Shown one piece after another: positions 54,622 to 62,773 of a DNA stretch of 64,000 nucleotides (position 1 is the first letter of the stretch; the number at the start of each line of letters is the position of its first letter). The translations under genes and the position numbers were made by a program. Under the pieces are notes generated by a model. That model made no database searches, was not told the DNA's origin, and saw nothing but the letters and a program-made list of their open reading frames with translations. The stretch is from Competibacter_A sp002352125 (GTDB lineage: Bacteria; Pseudomonadota; Gammaproteobacteria; Competibacterales; Competibacteraceae), in contig DAOROA010000006.1 of assembly GCA_035441325.1 (NCBI GenBank), forward strand, positions 36,572-100,571, written 5' to 3'.

Positions 54622-54707
54622 TCATAGATTGCCGTTGATCGCATGGGCACCTTTGCGCGCCAGCGCTTCGGCAGTGGCCGTGCCGATCCTCGGCCGCTGC
54701 TACCGTC
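54622..54707 (-). pseudogene. Internally deleted relic of a short-chain dehydrogenase
   Basis: On the minus strand the sequence reads RIGTATAEALARKGAH and continues in frame with AINGNL and a stop. In the intact SDR at 56104-56838 the same two segments (GIGAATAEALARKGAH and LAINSNL-stop) are separated by about 200 residues. The relic therefore keeps an N-terminal piece and the last residues, with the middle removed. Nucleotide similarity is strong at both flanks. The upstream limit is approximate. Confidence 0.75.
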
Positions 54708-54737
54708 GCGGGTAGCACAGACAGACGCAAAGCGGAT

Positions 54738-54779
54738 TTGATAGCGTTCGCAATCCAGTCCTCTTTTATCGGGCCCAAA
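54738..54779 (-). repeat. Dispersed 42-bp repeat, copy A
   Basis: This copy matches 59272-59313 at 35 of 42 positions, counted by eye. It starts 36 bp past the stop of the DUF4143 ATPase gene. On the minus strand one frame reads FGPDKRGLDCERYQ, against FGIDKRGLDCEHYQ in copy B, and most differences are synonymous or conservative. It may be the remnant of a coding sequence rather than a mere DNA repeat. Confidence 0.7.
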
Positions 54780-54815
54780 AACGGGATCGAAGAATCGACC
54801 CCTCCTTCCACATTG

Positions 54816-55997
54816 TTATTCCTCGGCGAAAATCCGCTGCACGTCGCGCCAGGATAAGAGTCGGGCATAAGATCGTTGCTGGGATTCACCGCCGCCGTAC
54901 ACCACAAAATTTCCGATCTGGCGCGATTCGCCCGCATCTCCCAATCGATCCGGGAGGTGCCGGAGGTTCTTGAAAAAATCTGGGGATACGGTCGCGCCCG
55001 ATTTGATTTCGATGGCATCCAGCCGTGCGCCCTGATCGACGAGCAAATCGATTTCGAGTCCACGAGTTTCCCGATAATGAAACAAACCGGGCGCCATGCC
55101 ACGATGCGCATAGTCTTTGTAGACTTCGGCGACCACCCAGCTCTCGAAAATCGCGCCGCGCAGAGGGTGGAGACGAAGTTGCTCGGGTTCGCGAATGCCC
55201 AATAGATAACACGCCAGCCCGCTATCCAGGAAATGCAGCTTGGGCGCCTTGACCACCTGTTTGCGGATGTTGAGATGCCAGGCCGGCAAGCGATGGATGA
55301 TGTAGCTGGTTTCCAGCACGGACAACCAGGCGCGCACCGTGTTGTGCGATACCCCGGCATCGCCGCCAAGCGCGGATAAATTGATCTCCTGCGCGGTGCG
55401 TCCGGCGCACAGTTTCAGAAACCCGGCAAAGGTCTGGAGATCGCCAACGTTGATGACCTGGCGGACATCGCGTTGGATGTAGGTGGTGGTGTAGTCCGCT
55501 AGCCAGCGGTGAGCCGGGATGTCGCGGTCGTAAATGCGGGGATAAGCCCCTTGCCAGAGCACGGAATACAAATCGTCCGGCGCGGAGGGAAAGGCGCGCA
55601 GTTCGTCCAGGCTGGGCGGCAGCAGCACGAGAATCCCGCAGCGACCGGCCAGCGATTGGGCAATGGACTGCGACAGACCGAAGTGTTGCGAGCCGGTCAG
55701 GACGAACCGGCCTGGCTCCGGCCGGGCATCAACCTCGCTCTGCAAGTAGTTCAGCAGTTCCGGGACATGCTGGATTTCATCGAAAATCGCGCCGTCGGCA
55801 TACTGCGCCAGGAACCCCCGTGGATCGCCGTGCGCGAACTCGCGGGTATCCAGCGCTTCCATGGAGACATAAGGCCGATCCGGAAAAGTGGCCTGACAGA
55901 GGGTGGTTTTGCCGGACTGACGAGGACCGGTTACCACGACTACCGGATAGTAGCCCGCTAGTTCCCGGAGCTTGGATTCCAATTTGCGCGGGATCAT
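54816..55997 (-). CDS. ATP-binding protein with DUF4143 domain
   Basis: The 393-residue protein has an N-terminal AAA_14-type P-loop (VVTGPRQSGKTTLCQATF, Walker A near residue 24), a Walker B-like IFDEIQHVPEL, and LTGSQHFGLSQSIAQSLAGR. The C-terminal DUF4143 domain runs from about 200 to 345, with FESWVVAEVYKDYAHRG and a nuclease-like GLEIDLLVDQGARLDAIEIKSG. Such genes are widespread, mobile and often linked with toxin-antitoxin or defence regions, but have no firm function. The start at 55997 fits the family. It is downstream of the SDR gene on the same strand. Confidence 0.87.
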   Translation of the reverse strand: MIPRKLESKLRELAGYYPVVVVTGPRQSGKTTLCQATFPDRPYVSMEALDTREFAHGDPRGFLAQYADGAIFDEIQHVPELLNYLQSEVDARPEPGRFVLTGSQHFGLSQSIAQSLAGRCGILVLLPPSLDELRAFPSAPDDLYSVLWQGAYPRIYDRDIPAHRWLADYTTTYIQRDVRQVINVGDLQTFAGFLKLCAGRTAQEINLSALGGDAGVSHNTVRAWLSVLETSYIIHRLPAWHLNIRKQVVKAPKLHFLDSGLACYLLGIREPEQLRLHPLRGAIFESWVVAEVYKDYAHRGMAPGLFHYRETRGLEIDLLVDQGARLDAIEIKSGATVSPDFFKNLRHLPDRLGDAGESRQIGNFVVYGGGESQQRSYARLLSWRDVQRIFAEE

Positions 55998-56103
55998 GGT
56001 GTTCAGGGTCGTTAGAACTACATGGATTGTCAATCGTAATTACAAATTATGTAATCGATTGTTCGGGGGTTGTCGATGGCAACTTGTCATCCCAAGCAAA
56101 TCC

Positions 56104-56838
56104 TCACAGATTGCTATTGATCGCCAGCATCGCGCCGGTCATGCAGCCGGATTCAGCGGGATCGCACAGGAAGGCGATGACCTTGGCCACGTCGGCGGGC
56201 GTGGTGCGGGTGCGCAAATGCGGCGCGGCCTTGCGCAGCATGTCGGTGTCCACCGCGCCCGGCGCGACGCCGTTGACCCGGATGTTGCAATCCTTGCCTT
56301 CGACGGCCAAGGCTTCGGTCAAACCGGTGAGCGCGAACTTGCTGACGGTGTAGGCGGCGTAACCGGGAAATTTCTCGGTGCCGGGCACCCCACCCAGCGA
56401 GGACACGTTGACGATGCTGCCGCCGCGTTCCCGCATCAGCCGGAACGCTCGCCGGGCGCACAGCACCGCGCCGCGCAGATTGACCGCCATCAGCCGGTCC
56501 CAATCGGCCATCGTCATCTCGGCAAATGTGCCGCTGGCGATGATCGCGGCGTTGTTGACCAGCATATCCAGCCGTCCGAATTCGGCGGCGATCCGGTCGA
56601 AAGCGGCGTCCACCGCCGCATCGTCCGCGACATCCAGCACTCGCGCCGAAGCGTCGAGACCGGCGGCGCGCAGTCGGGCCACCGTAGCGGTCAGTTCCGC
56701 CTCGGTGCGGCTGGCGACGATGACGTGGGCGCCTTTGCGCGCCAGCGCCTCGGCGGTGGCCGCGCCGATGCCTCGACCGCCGCCGGTGATCAGGGCGATT
56801 TGGTTTTGCAGGGGCAGGGGAGGGGAAGCGGTGTTCAT
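56104..56838 (-). CDS. Short-chain dehydrogenase/reductase (SDR)
   Basis: The 244-residue classical SDR has the NAD(P)-binding motif TGGGRGIGAATAEALARKGA, the NNAA structural motif (VNNAAIIASG), the catalytic Ser (VNVSSLGG) and YxxxK (YAAYTVSKFAL). The substrate is unknown. Its ATG overlaps the stop of a CHAT-domain remnant (ATGA), so it was probably co-translated with that gene. A deleted second copy lies at 54622-54707. Confidence 0.92.
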   Translation of the reverse strand: MNTASPPLPLQNQIALITGGGRGIGAATAEALARKGAHVIVASRTEAELTATVARLRAAGLDASARVLDVADDAAVDAAFDRIAAEFGRLDMLVNNAAIIASGTFAEMTMADWDRLMAVNLRGAVLCARRAFRLMRERGGSIVNVSSLGGVPGTEKFPGYAAYTVSKFALTGLTEALAVEGKDCNIRVNGVAPGAVDTDMLRKAAPHLRTRTTPADVAKVIAFLCDPAESGCMTGAMLAINSNL

Positions 56839-57104
56839 GGTCCTTCCACCAGCACGAACGGTGCCCAGACGCGAGAGTCGCGAAGTGATTCGTTTTCGTC
56901 CTGGATGAAGGAAAGCTGCGTTTCGCGCAAGGCCACCGCCAGATCCTTGGGTTTCGGACCGTTCAGCCAGTTCCGATAGAACCGCGCCATGAATTCGCGC
57001 GCCGAGCGGTTGCCCAGCGGCCTTATCGTTTCAACCGCTCTAGCAGGCAACCGTGCTGCCCAGTTCGAGGCTGTCGCGTCAGTCACTGCTCCTAAATGCT
57101 TCAT
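56835..57104 (-). pseudogene. C-terminal remnant of a CHAT-domain protein
   Basis: The 89-codon frame ends with FMARFYRNWLNG, LRETQLSFIQDE and VWAPFVLVEG, the typical C-terminal end of CHAT (caspase-like) domains. The N-terminal catalytic His and Cys blocks are missing, and the first 35 residues are unlike the family. Its stop overlaps the SDR start. CHAT proteases act in several bacterial immunity and signalling systems, so this may be the tail of a lost defence protein. An AAGG site near 57104 means it might still be translated. Confidence 0.65.
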
Positions 57105-57157
57105 CTATCAGCCTTTGTGTTCTAAACTTCGATTGGTAAGCGGCGAGAGAGGACAAG

Positions 57158-57901
57158 ATGAGCGAAAGCAAAATCGAATGGACGGAACAGACTTGGAATC
57201 CGGTCACCGGCTGCACGAAAATTTCGCCGGGTTGTAAAAACTGCTATGCCGAAGCGCTAGCTCATAGATTACAGGCGATGAAAGCGGCTGGCTACGAGCG
57301 GGGGTTTGCTCTGACTTTGCATCAAGCACGGTTACAACAACCGCTCCAGCGTAAGAAACCGACTGTATATTTTGTGAATTCGATGAGTGACCTGTTCCAC
57401 GAGGACGTGCCCGATGCCTTCATCGAACAGGTCATGGTGGTGGCGCAGCGGACGCCGCACCACACCTACCAGATCCTGACCAAACGTGCTGATAGGCTAT
57501 CGCGTTTCTTTGATCAGCGATCTATTCCTACCAATATTTGGCTCGGAGTGTCTGTTGAAGACCGCCAATATGGGTTACCACGGGTCGATCATCTACGTCA
57601 AATCATGGTACATGTTCGTTTCTTATCAATTGAACCACTGTTAGAGGATTTAGGAATTCTAAACCTAGATGGGATTCATTGGGTAATTGTTGGTGGTGAA
57701 TCTGGTTCTAAGGCACGCCCCATGAATGTGGAGTGGGTCGAGAATATACGCCAACAGTGCGAGCAACAGAACGTACAATTTTTCTTTAAGCAATGGGGAG
57801 GGTGGGGAGCTGATGGCAAACGTCGCTCCAAGAAGGCAAACGGACGCCTGCTCGCTGGACGCACATGGGATGCTATGCCCGAACTTATTTCCAACATTTG
57901 A
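57158..57901 (+). CDS. Three-Cys motif protein of the phage Gp37/Gp68 family (DUF5131)
   Basis: The 247-residue protein begins MSESKIEWTEQTWNPVTGC and has Cys19-x6-Cys26-x2-Cys29 (GCTKISPGCKNCYAE). Conserved segments follow: FVNSMSDLFHEDVP, ILTKRADRL, WLGVSVEDR, LSIEPLLEDL and WVIVGGESG, with FFKQWGGW near the end. It matches the three-Cys family, found in phages and genomic islands, that pairs with TcmP. The cysteines suggest a metal or Fe-S site, with a radical-SAM-like fold proposed by pattern, not proven. A good GAGAGGA site precedes the ATG. The gene becomes AT-rich in its second half; TcmP-like follows 9 bp later. Confidence 0.88.
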   Translation: MSESKIEWTEQTWNPVTGCTKISPGCKNCYAEALAHRLQAMKAAGYERGFALTLHQARLQQPLQRKKPTVYFVNSMSDLFHEDVPDAFIEQVMVVAQRTPHHTYQILTKRADRLSRFFDQRSIPTNIWLGVSVEDRQYGLPRVDHLRQIMVHVRFLSIEPLLEDLGILNLDGIHWVIVGGESGSKARPMNVEWVENIRQQCEQQNVQFFFKQWGGWGADGKRRSKKANGRLLAGRTWDAMPELISNI

Positions 57902-57910
57902 ACGATTGCA

Positions 57911-59179
57911 ATGCCATACAAACCATACGATTGGAAAAACGGTCCTGATTTTATTCAACAGCACAGTATCGCCAAGCATCGAATTCTTCAGACCTACTTA
58001 GCTGCGTACTTTCGGACACTGGTTAGTTCTCCCAATCAAGATATTTTGAAGCTAACCCTAGTCGATGGGTTTGCAGGAGGTGGAATGTATGTTCATAGTA
58101 ACACAAGGGATCTTGTTAAAGGTTCCCCATTTATCTTTCTTGATACTACCCAAGAAGCAGAATTTTTAATCAATAAAAGTCGATATAAGCCCGTCAAGTT
58201 TTCAGTAGATTATTTTTTTATTGAGGCTGAAAAACATGCTTATGCTCATCTGGATAAGGTGTTACGTGAAGCTGGGTATAGCGACAAAATCGGAAATATG
58301 ATCCAGCTTCGACATGGACGATTTCAGGATGAGGCTGATTCGATCATCGAATTTATTAAAAAGAAAAGCCCGAACAACGGAAGAGCAATTTTCACGCTCG
58401 ATCAGTACGGCTACAAGGAAGTGCCAACTCAGCTTATCAGACATATCTTCGCTAACCTACCAAGCGCTGAAGTGATCTTGACTTTCGCCGTGGACTCTCT
58501 CCTAAACTATGCGACTGATAGCGATTTGACACATGGGCTGCTTAATAACATTGGGGTTCCTGACATTCTGCAAGGGCGCTCCATCAAGGAAATCAAGTCT
58601 TCGGAGAAACATTGGCGGTTATTCATCCAAAGCGTTTTATATCGAGCGCTGGTTGATCGCTGCGGCGCTAAGTATTACACGCCATTTTTCATCCGTAACA
58701 AGCAAGGGCACGGCGACTATTGGCTGATTCATCTTTCTCAGCATCACAAAGCTCGTGATGTAATGACTGAAGTGCATTGGGAGCATAACAACTATTTTAT
58801 CCACTACGGTGGTGCTGGCCTCGACATGTTCCAAATGATCGGATACGATTCTGATCATGACATAGCATATCTCGGACAATCAGCTTTAGGCTTTGAATTC
58901 GATGATGTGGCGCGTAAATCAAGTATTGCAGCACTCATAGAACAAATTCCCCATCTTGTTTATGCAAACGATGAGGGGCTTAGTTTTGGCGTGTTGTTCG
59001 CCACAACATGTAATGGTTCACCAGCATCTGCGAAGATCTACCGCGAATCAATTGGCATTCTCCTTGAAGAGAAGATTGTTAATATTGTTAGAGAAGATGG
59101 TGGTAAACGCCGCTCAGCGAACCAGCTCAAATTGAGCGACCAAATTATTGCTCCTGTTCAAAAAATATTTACTTTTTGA
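57911..59179 (+). CDS. tcmP: Three-Cys-motif partner protein TcmP-like
   Basis: The 422-residue protein matches TcmP, the partner encoded beside three-Cys proteins. It begins MPYKPYDWKNGPDFIQQHSI and has LVDGFAGGGMY, which resembles a methyltransferase motif I, and TLDQYGYKEVP, like the DPFG-type motif of the family. The rest is helical with no other recognised motif. Function is unknown; a nucleotide- or SAM-dependent modification with the three-Cys protein is only an inference. Base composition is much AT-richer than the surroundings, and no strong ribosome-binding site is seen, so coupling to the upstream gene is likely. Confidence 0.82.
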   Translation: MPYKPYDWKNGPDFIQQHSIAKHRILQTYLAAYFRTLVSSPNQDILKLTLVDGFAGGGMYVHSNTRDLVKGSPFIFLDTTQEAEFLINKSRYKPVKFSVDYFFIEAEKHAYAHLDKVLREAGYSDKIGNMIQLRHGRFQDEADSIIEFIKKKSPNNGRAIFTLDQYGYKEVPTQLIRHIFANLPSAEVILTFAVDSLLNYATDSDLTHGLLNNIGVPDILQGRSIKEIKSSEKHWRLFIQSVLYRALVDRCGAKYYTPFFIRNKQGHGDYWLIHLSQHHKARDVMTEVHWEHNNYFIHYGGAGLDMFQMIGYDSDHDIAYLGQSALGFEFDDVARKSSIAALIEQIPHLVYANDEGLSFGVLFATTCNGSPASAKIYRESIGILLEEKIVNIVREDGGKRRSANQLKLSDQIIAPVQKIFTF

Positions 59180-59271
59180 TAAAAGCCTCTGCTATTTTAT
59201 ATCTGTTTATATCTGGTTTTCCTTTTTATTAAAATCTTCCAGACGGAAAACCCATTCCCAATTGCTACTCT

Positions 59272-59313
59272 GATAGTGCTCACAATCCAATCCTCTTTTA
59301 TCGATTCCAAAAA
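59272..59313 (-). repeat. Dispersed 42-bp repeat, copy B
   Basis: This is the second copy of the repeat at 54738-54779. It starts 39 bp past the stop of the AlbA_2-type gene. On the minus strand it reads FGIDKRGLDCEHYQ and the open frame continues SSNWEWVFRLEDFNKKEN, so it may be part of an old coding sequence. Confidence 0.7.
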
Positions 59314-59352
59314 GCAGGGGTGTGTTGAACCGCCAAACCAATCCGTACTCTC

Positions 59353-60213
59353 TTAATAGGCCAAGGTCAGCACGAATAATTCACCGATTTCCTCGAACCG
59401 TGCTCGTGCGTTCATTTCCCGTAAAATCATCGGAATCCCGCGCCCCAAACCGTCTACGTAGCGCAAGTTATCCAGATACTTGAGGATAAATAGATTACGC
59501 GGCGCTGAATTGCCATAGCGAATCTTCTCCAAATTCAAGGTATTCGGCAATCGGCCCGGCGACCGGATTTCCACCCGGCTTCGATAGACGAACACCTGAA
59601 TTTTACGGTTGATCAGCGAGTAATCGCGGTGGCAAACCGCGTTCACCAACGCCTCGCGGATCACCTTGGGCGGAATTTTGTCCCGCTCGTCGCGGCGCAG
59701 ATCAACGACAGTCGATGGCCGGGGTAGAAACAATCGGATCAACGCCCCGGCTTGATCGATCAATTCCGGCAACACGCCCGTCAATTCCTTTTTGTCCAGC
59801 AGTTCCGAAGTGATCTCGTCGCCATCGAATACCGCGAAGCTGAGCGCGCTGTGGGGCAAACGCCGCTGCGGCTGGCGTCCGAACAACAGCAAACCGCCAA
59901 CGCTGACCGTCCACTCTTCCTCCAACGGAACCAGAATATCGGCGTTACGCAGAATGTTAAGCTGCTCGCTGCGGTCCAGGTCGCCATAAGGAATTTGGTA
60001 ATAGCCCTGCCAGTAATCGTGCAGCTTGGCCGGATCAAGATCGTCGGCGCGAGTTCCTTCCACGGGCGAAATATCGAAATGCACCAGACCCAAGGTATTG
60101 GCGAAAGCGACCATCTCCCGCGCCAACGATTCCGGGCGAACCTGTTCTTCCTTGAATTCCAGCGAGCTGCTCTCGCCTTGGCCGATCAACTCAAGCAATC
60201 GATCAGGATTCAT
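59353..60213 (-). CDS. AlbA_2/Schlafen-type ATP-binding protein with internal deletion
   Basis: The 286-residue protein begins with the AlbA_2 start ESSSLEFKEEQVRPESL and AREMVAFANTLG, then jumps near residue 42 to LVHFDISPVEGTRADDLD. Full-length relatives have about 110-130 residues between these, carrying the glycine-rich LLGVEDDG core and following strands. The C-terminal half is intact: ATP-binding helicase-like or GHKL-type IREALVNAVCHRDYS, RVEIRSPGRLPNTLN and GLGRGIPMILREM. These proteins are mobile regulators of unclear function. The start follows an AAGGAG site. The nucleic-acid-binding part is probably inactive. Confidence 0.8.
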   Translation of the reverse strand: MNPDRLLELIGQGESSSLEFKEEQVRPESLAREMVAFANTLGLVHFDISPVEGTRADDLDPAKLHDYWQGYYQIPYGDLDRSEQLNILRNADILVPLEEEWTVSVGGLLLFGRQPQRRLPHSALSFAVFDGDEITSELLDKKELTGVLPELIDQAGALIRLFLPRPSTVVDLRRDERDKIPPKVIREALVNAVCHRDYSLINRKIQVFVYRSRVEIRSPGRLPNTLNLEKIRYGNSAPRNLFILKYLDNLRYVDGLGRGIPMILREMNARARFEEIGELFVLTLAY

Positions 60214-60240
60214 CGCGGAAAAGGCTCCTTATGAATTTGT

Positions 60241-61131
60241 TTATGGCGATTGCGCCGGTAGGGTGGATCGATCTTGCAGGATAGCCAACAATGCGCCCGC
60301 TGCGTTCGACAGGGTATGGCCGGTATGCCGCACTACACCCAGGGTGCGATCCAGACGCAGGCCAGCGATGGGCAGTTCTACCAACTCTCCGTCCAGCATG
60401 GTACGCGGTAACACGCTCCAGCCGAGGCCAACCGCGACCATCATCTTGATGGTTTCCAGGTAGTTCGTCGCGAACGCCACCGGAATTTCGACCCCAAGCC
60501 GGCTCAGTTCCTCCTCGATGACTCGTCGCGTGAAAGTCGCCTCGCTGGGCAAAATCGCCGCGTGCTCCCGGAGCTGTTGGGGAACGACGGTCTTGAATTC
60601 GGCCAAGGGATGCGCGCGCGACGCCACCACGGCCAGGGGGTCCGGCCAGAGCGGCAACGTCGCCAGTGGCGGATCGACTTGCGGCGGCAGGGTCACGATG
60701 GCCAGTTCCACCTCGCCGCGCAGCACCACCGCGCAGGCGATTTCCGAGTCCATGAAGCGCATGTCCAGGCGCACCTGCGGATAGCGGGCGGTGAAGGTAC
60801 GCAGCACCGGCGGCAGGCGATGCAGGCCGATGTGGTGGCTGGTGGCGACAGTCAACGATCCGGCGACGACGCCGGACAAATTGCGCAGCGCCCGGCGACT
60901 ATCGTCCACTTCGGCCAGAATCCGCCGCGCCCGTGGCAACAATACCGCGCCGGCCTCGGTCAAACGCACCGTCCGGCCCAAGCGATCGAACAGGCGGACG
61001 CTCAACTCCTCTTCCAGCGTCGCCACCCGCTTGCTCACCGCCGGTTGGGTCAAATGCAGCCGGTCGGCGGCCAGCGAGAACGAACCACTGTCGGCGATGG
61101 TGACGAAGGCGTGCAGGCTGGCGATGTCCAT
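60241..61131 (-). CDS. LysR-family transcriptional regulator
   Basis: The 296-residue regulator has the winged helix (MDIASLHAFVTIADSGSFSL and LHLTQPAVSKRVATLEEEL) and the periplasmic-binding-like effector domain (about 90-290). It diverges from leuC across 226 bp, so it probably controls the leuCD operon, as LysR regulators next to leuCDB often do in this group. Effector could be a leucine-pathway intermediate; this is inferred from position. It is distinct from OxyR. Confidence 0.88.
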   Translation of the reverse strand: MDIASLHAFVTIADSGSFSLAADRLHLTQPAVSKRVATLEEELSVRLFDRLGRTVRLTEAGAVLLPRARRILAEVDDSRRALRNLSGVVAGSLTVATSHHIGLHRLPPVLRTFTARYPQVRLDMRFMDSEIACAVVLRGEVELAIVTLPPQVDPPLATLPLWPDPLAVVASRAHPLAEFKTVVPQQLREHAAILPSEATFTRRVIEEELSRLGVEIPVAFATNYLETIKMMVAVGLGWSVLPRTMLDGELVELPIAGLRLDRTLGVVRHTGHTLSNAAGALLAILQDRSTLPAQSP

Positions 61132-61146
61132 AAGCGATATCGAAGC

Positions 61147-61170
61147 CCCTCGCCCGCTTGCGGGAGAAGG
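61147..61170. repeat. REP-like palindrome in the LysR-leuC intergenic region
   Basis: The sequence CCCTCGCCCGC / GCGGGAGAAGG has a CCCGC/GCGGG core and a two-base loop, close to the palindrome at 31343-31364. A second hairpin CTCCTC/GAGGAG (61311-61326) lies just before the leuC ribosome-binding site, within a CCCTCACCCC-type sequence. Both belong to a dispersed family common in GC-rich gammaproteobacteria. Confidence 0.5.
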
Positions 61171-61357
61171 GTGAGGGCGGATTGAAATGAGTTAGTGGCG
61201 ACAGAGAAGTATTCTATTATTTTATTCAATTCATAAAAAAGATGAATTTGTGTTATCAAAGATTGCGCCGTAAGCTGAACGAAGATTAAAAAAATACCCT
61301 CACCCCCAACCTCCTCCGACGAGGAGAGGGGAGTTTCTTAAAGGCAGGAGGTAAGCA

Positions 61358-62761
61358 ATGGCCGGTAAAACGCTCTACGACAAACTTTGGGACAGCCATC
61401 TGGTGCGGACCGATCCCGACGGCACCGCGCTGCTCTACATCGACCGTCATCTGGTCCACGAAGTCACCTCGCCGCAGGCGTTCGAGGGACTGAAGCTGGC
61501 CGGGCGGCAACCGTGGCGGCGGGAGTCGATGGTGGCGATGGCGGATCACAACACCCCGACCGATCCCGGTTTTACCACCATCGCCGATCCCGTTTCGCGC
61601 CTCCAAGTCGAGACGCTAGACACCAACGCCCGCGATTTGAAGCTGCGGTATTTTCCCATCGGCGACCAGCGGCGCGGCATCGTTCACGTCGTCGGTCCCG
61701 AACAGGGCGCGACGCTGCCCGGCATGACCATCGTCTGCGGCGATTCGCACACCTCCACCCACGGCGCCTTGGCCGCGCTGGCGTTCGGCATCGGCACCTC
61801 CGAGGTCGAGCATGTGATGGCGACCCAGTGCCTGATCCAGAAAAAGGCCAAATCCATGCTGATCCGGGTGGACGGGCAGGTGGGGCCGGGCGTGACCGCC
61901 AAGGACATCGTGCTGGCGATCATCGGCCACATCGGCACCGCTGGCGGCACCGGCTACGCGGTCGAATTCGGTGGCTCCGCCATCCAAGCCTTGAGCATGG
62001 AAGGCCGCATGACCATCTGCAACATGGCCATCGAGGCCGGCGCCCGGGCGGGCATGGTGGCGGCGGACGAGACCACCATCGAGTACGTCAAGAATCGGCC
62101 GCTCGCGCCGCAAGGTGAGCTGTGGGAACGGGCGGCGGCGGCTTGGCGGGAGTTGCACAGCGATCCTGACGCGGTATTCGATCGAGTCGTGACGCTGGAC
62201 GCGGCGGCGATCAAGCCGCAAGTGACCTGGGGCACCTCGCCGGAAATGGTGACCTCGGTGGACGGTCGCGTTCCCGATCCCGCCCGCGAAGCCGATCCGG
62301 TCAAGCGGGGCAGCATGGAGCAGGCGTTGCGCTACATGGGCCTGCAACCGAATACGCCGATCACCGGGATTAAACTGGATCGGGTGTTCATCGGTTCCTG
62401 CACCAACGGCCGCATCGAGGATTTGCGAGCGGCAGCGGCAGTGATCAAGGGCCGCAAGGTCGCAGCGACGCTCAAACAGGCGTTGGTGGTGCCGGGGTCC
62501 GGGTTGGTGAAGCAGCAGGCCGAGGCGGAAGGGTTGGATCGAATCTTTACCGCCGCCGGTTTCGAGTGGCGCGAGCAGGGTTGTTCGATGTGTCTGGCGA
62601 TGAACGCCGACCGCTTGCTGTCTGGCGAGCATTGCGCCTCGACCTCCAACCGTAATTTCGAGGGTCGGCAGGGCGTGGGCGGACGCACCCATCTGGTCAG
62701 CCCGGCGATGGCGGCAGCGGCGGCGCTGGCCGGCCATTTCGTCGATGTGCGGGCGTTTTAG
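61358..62761 (+). CDS. leuC: 3-isopropylmalate dehydratase large subunit
   Basis: The 467-residue subunit of the leucine-pathway isomerase binds a [4Fe-4S] cluster. Signatures are MTIVCGDSHTSTHGALAALAF, the cluster Cys in IGSCTNGRIEDLRAAA, and GCSMCLAMN with the two further cysteines. It starts MAGKTLYDKLWDSHLV. An AGGAGG site precedes the ATG. The operon continues with a GST gene and leuD. Confidence 0.97.
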   Translation: MAGKTLYDKLWDSHLVRTDPDGTALLYIDRHLVHEVTSPQAFEGLKLAGRQPWRRESMVAMADHNTPTDPGFTTIADPVSRLQVETLDTNARDLKLRYFPIGDQRRGIVHVVGPEQGATLPGMTIVCGDSHTSTHGALAALAFGIGTSEVEHVMATQCLIQKKAKSMLIRVDGQVGPGVTAKDIVLAIIGHIGTAGGTGYAVEFGGSAIQALSMEGRMTICNMAIEAGARAGMVAADETTIEYVKNRPLAPQGELWERAAAAWRELHSDPDAVFDRVVTLDAAAIKPQVTWGTSPEMVTSVDGRVPDPAREADPVKRGSMEQALRYMGLQPNTPITGIKLDRVFIGSCTNGRIEDLRAAAAVIKGRKVAATLKQALVVPGSGLVKQQAEAEGLDRIFTAAGFEWREQGCSMCLAMNADRLLSGEHCASTSNRNFEGRQGVGGRTHLVSPAMAAAAALAGHFVDVRAF

Positions 62762-62773
62762 GAGGTCGATCTC

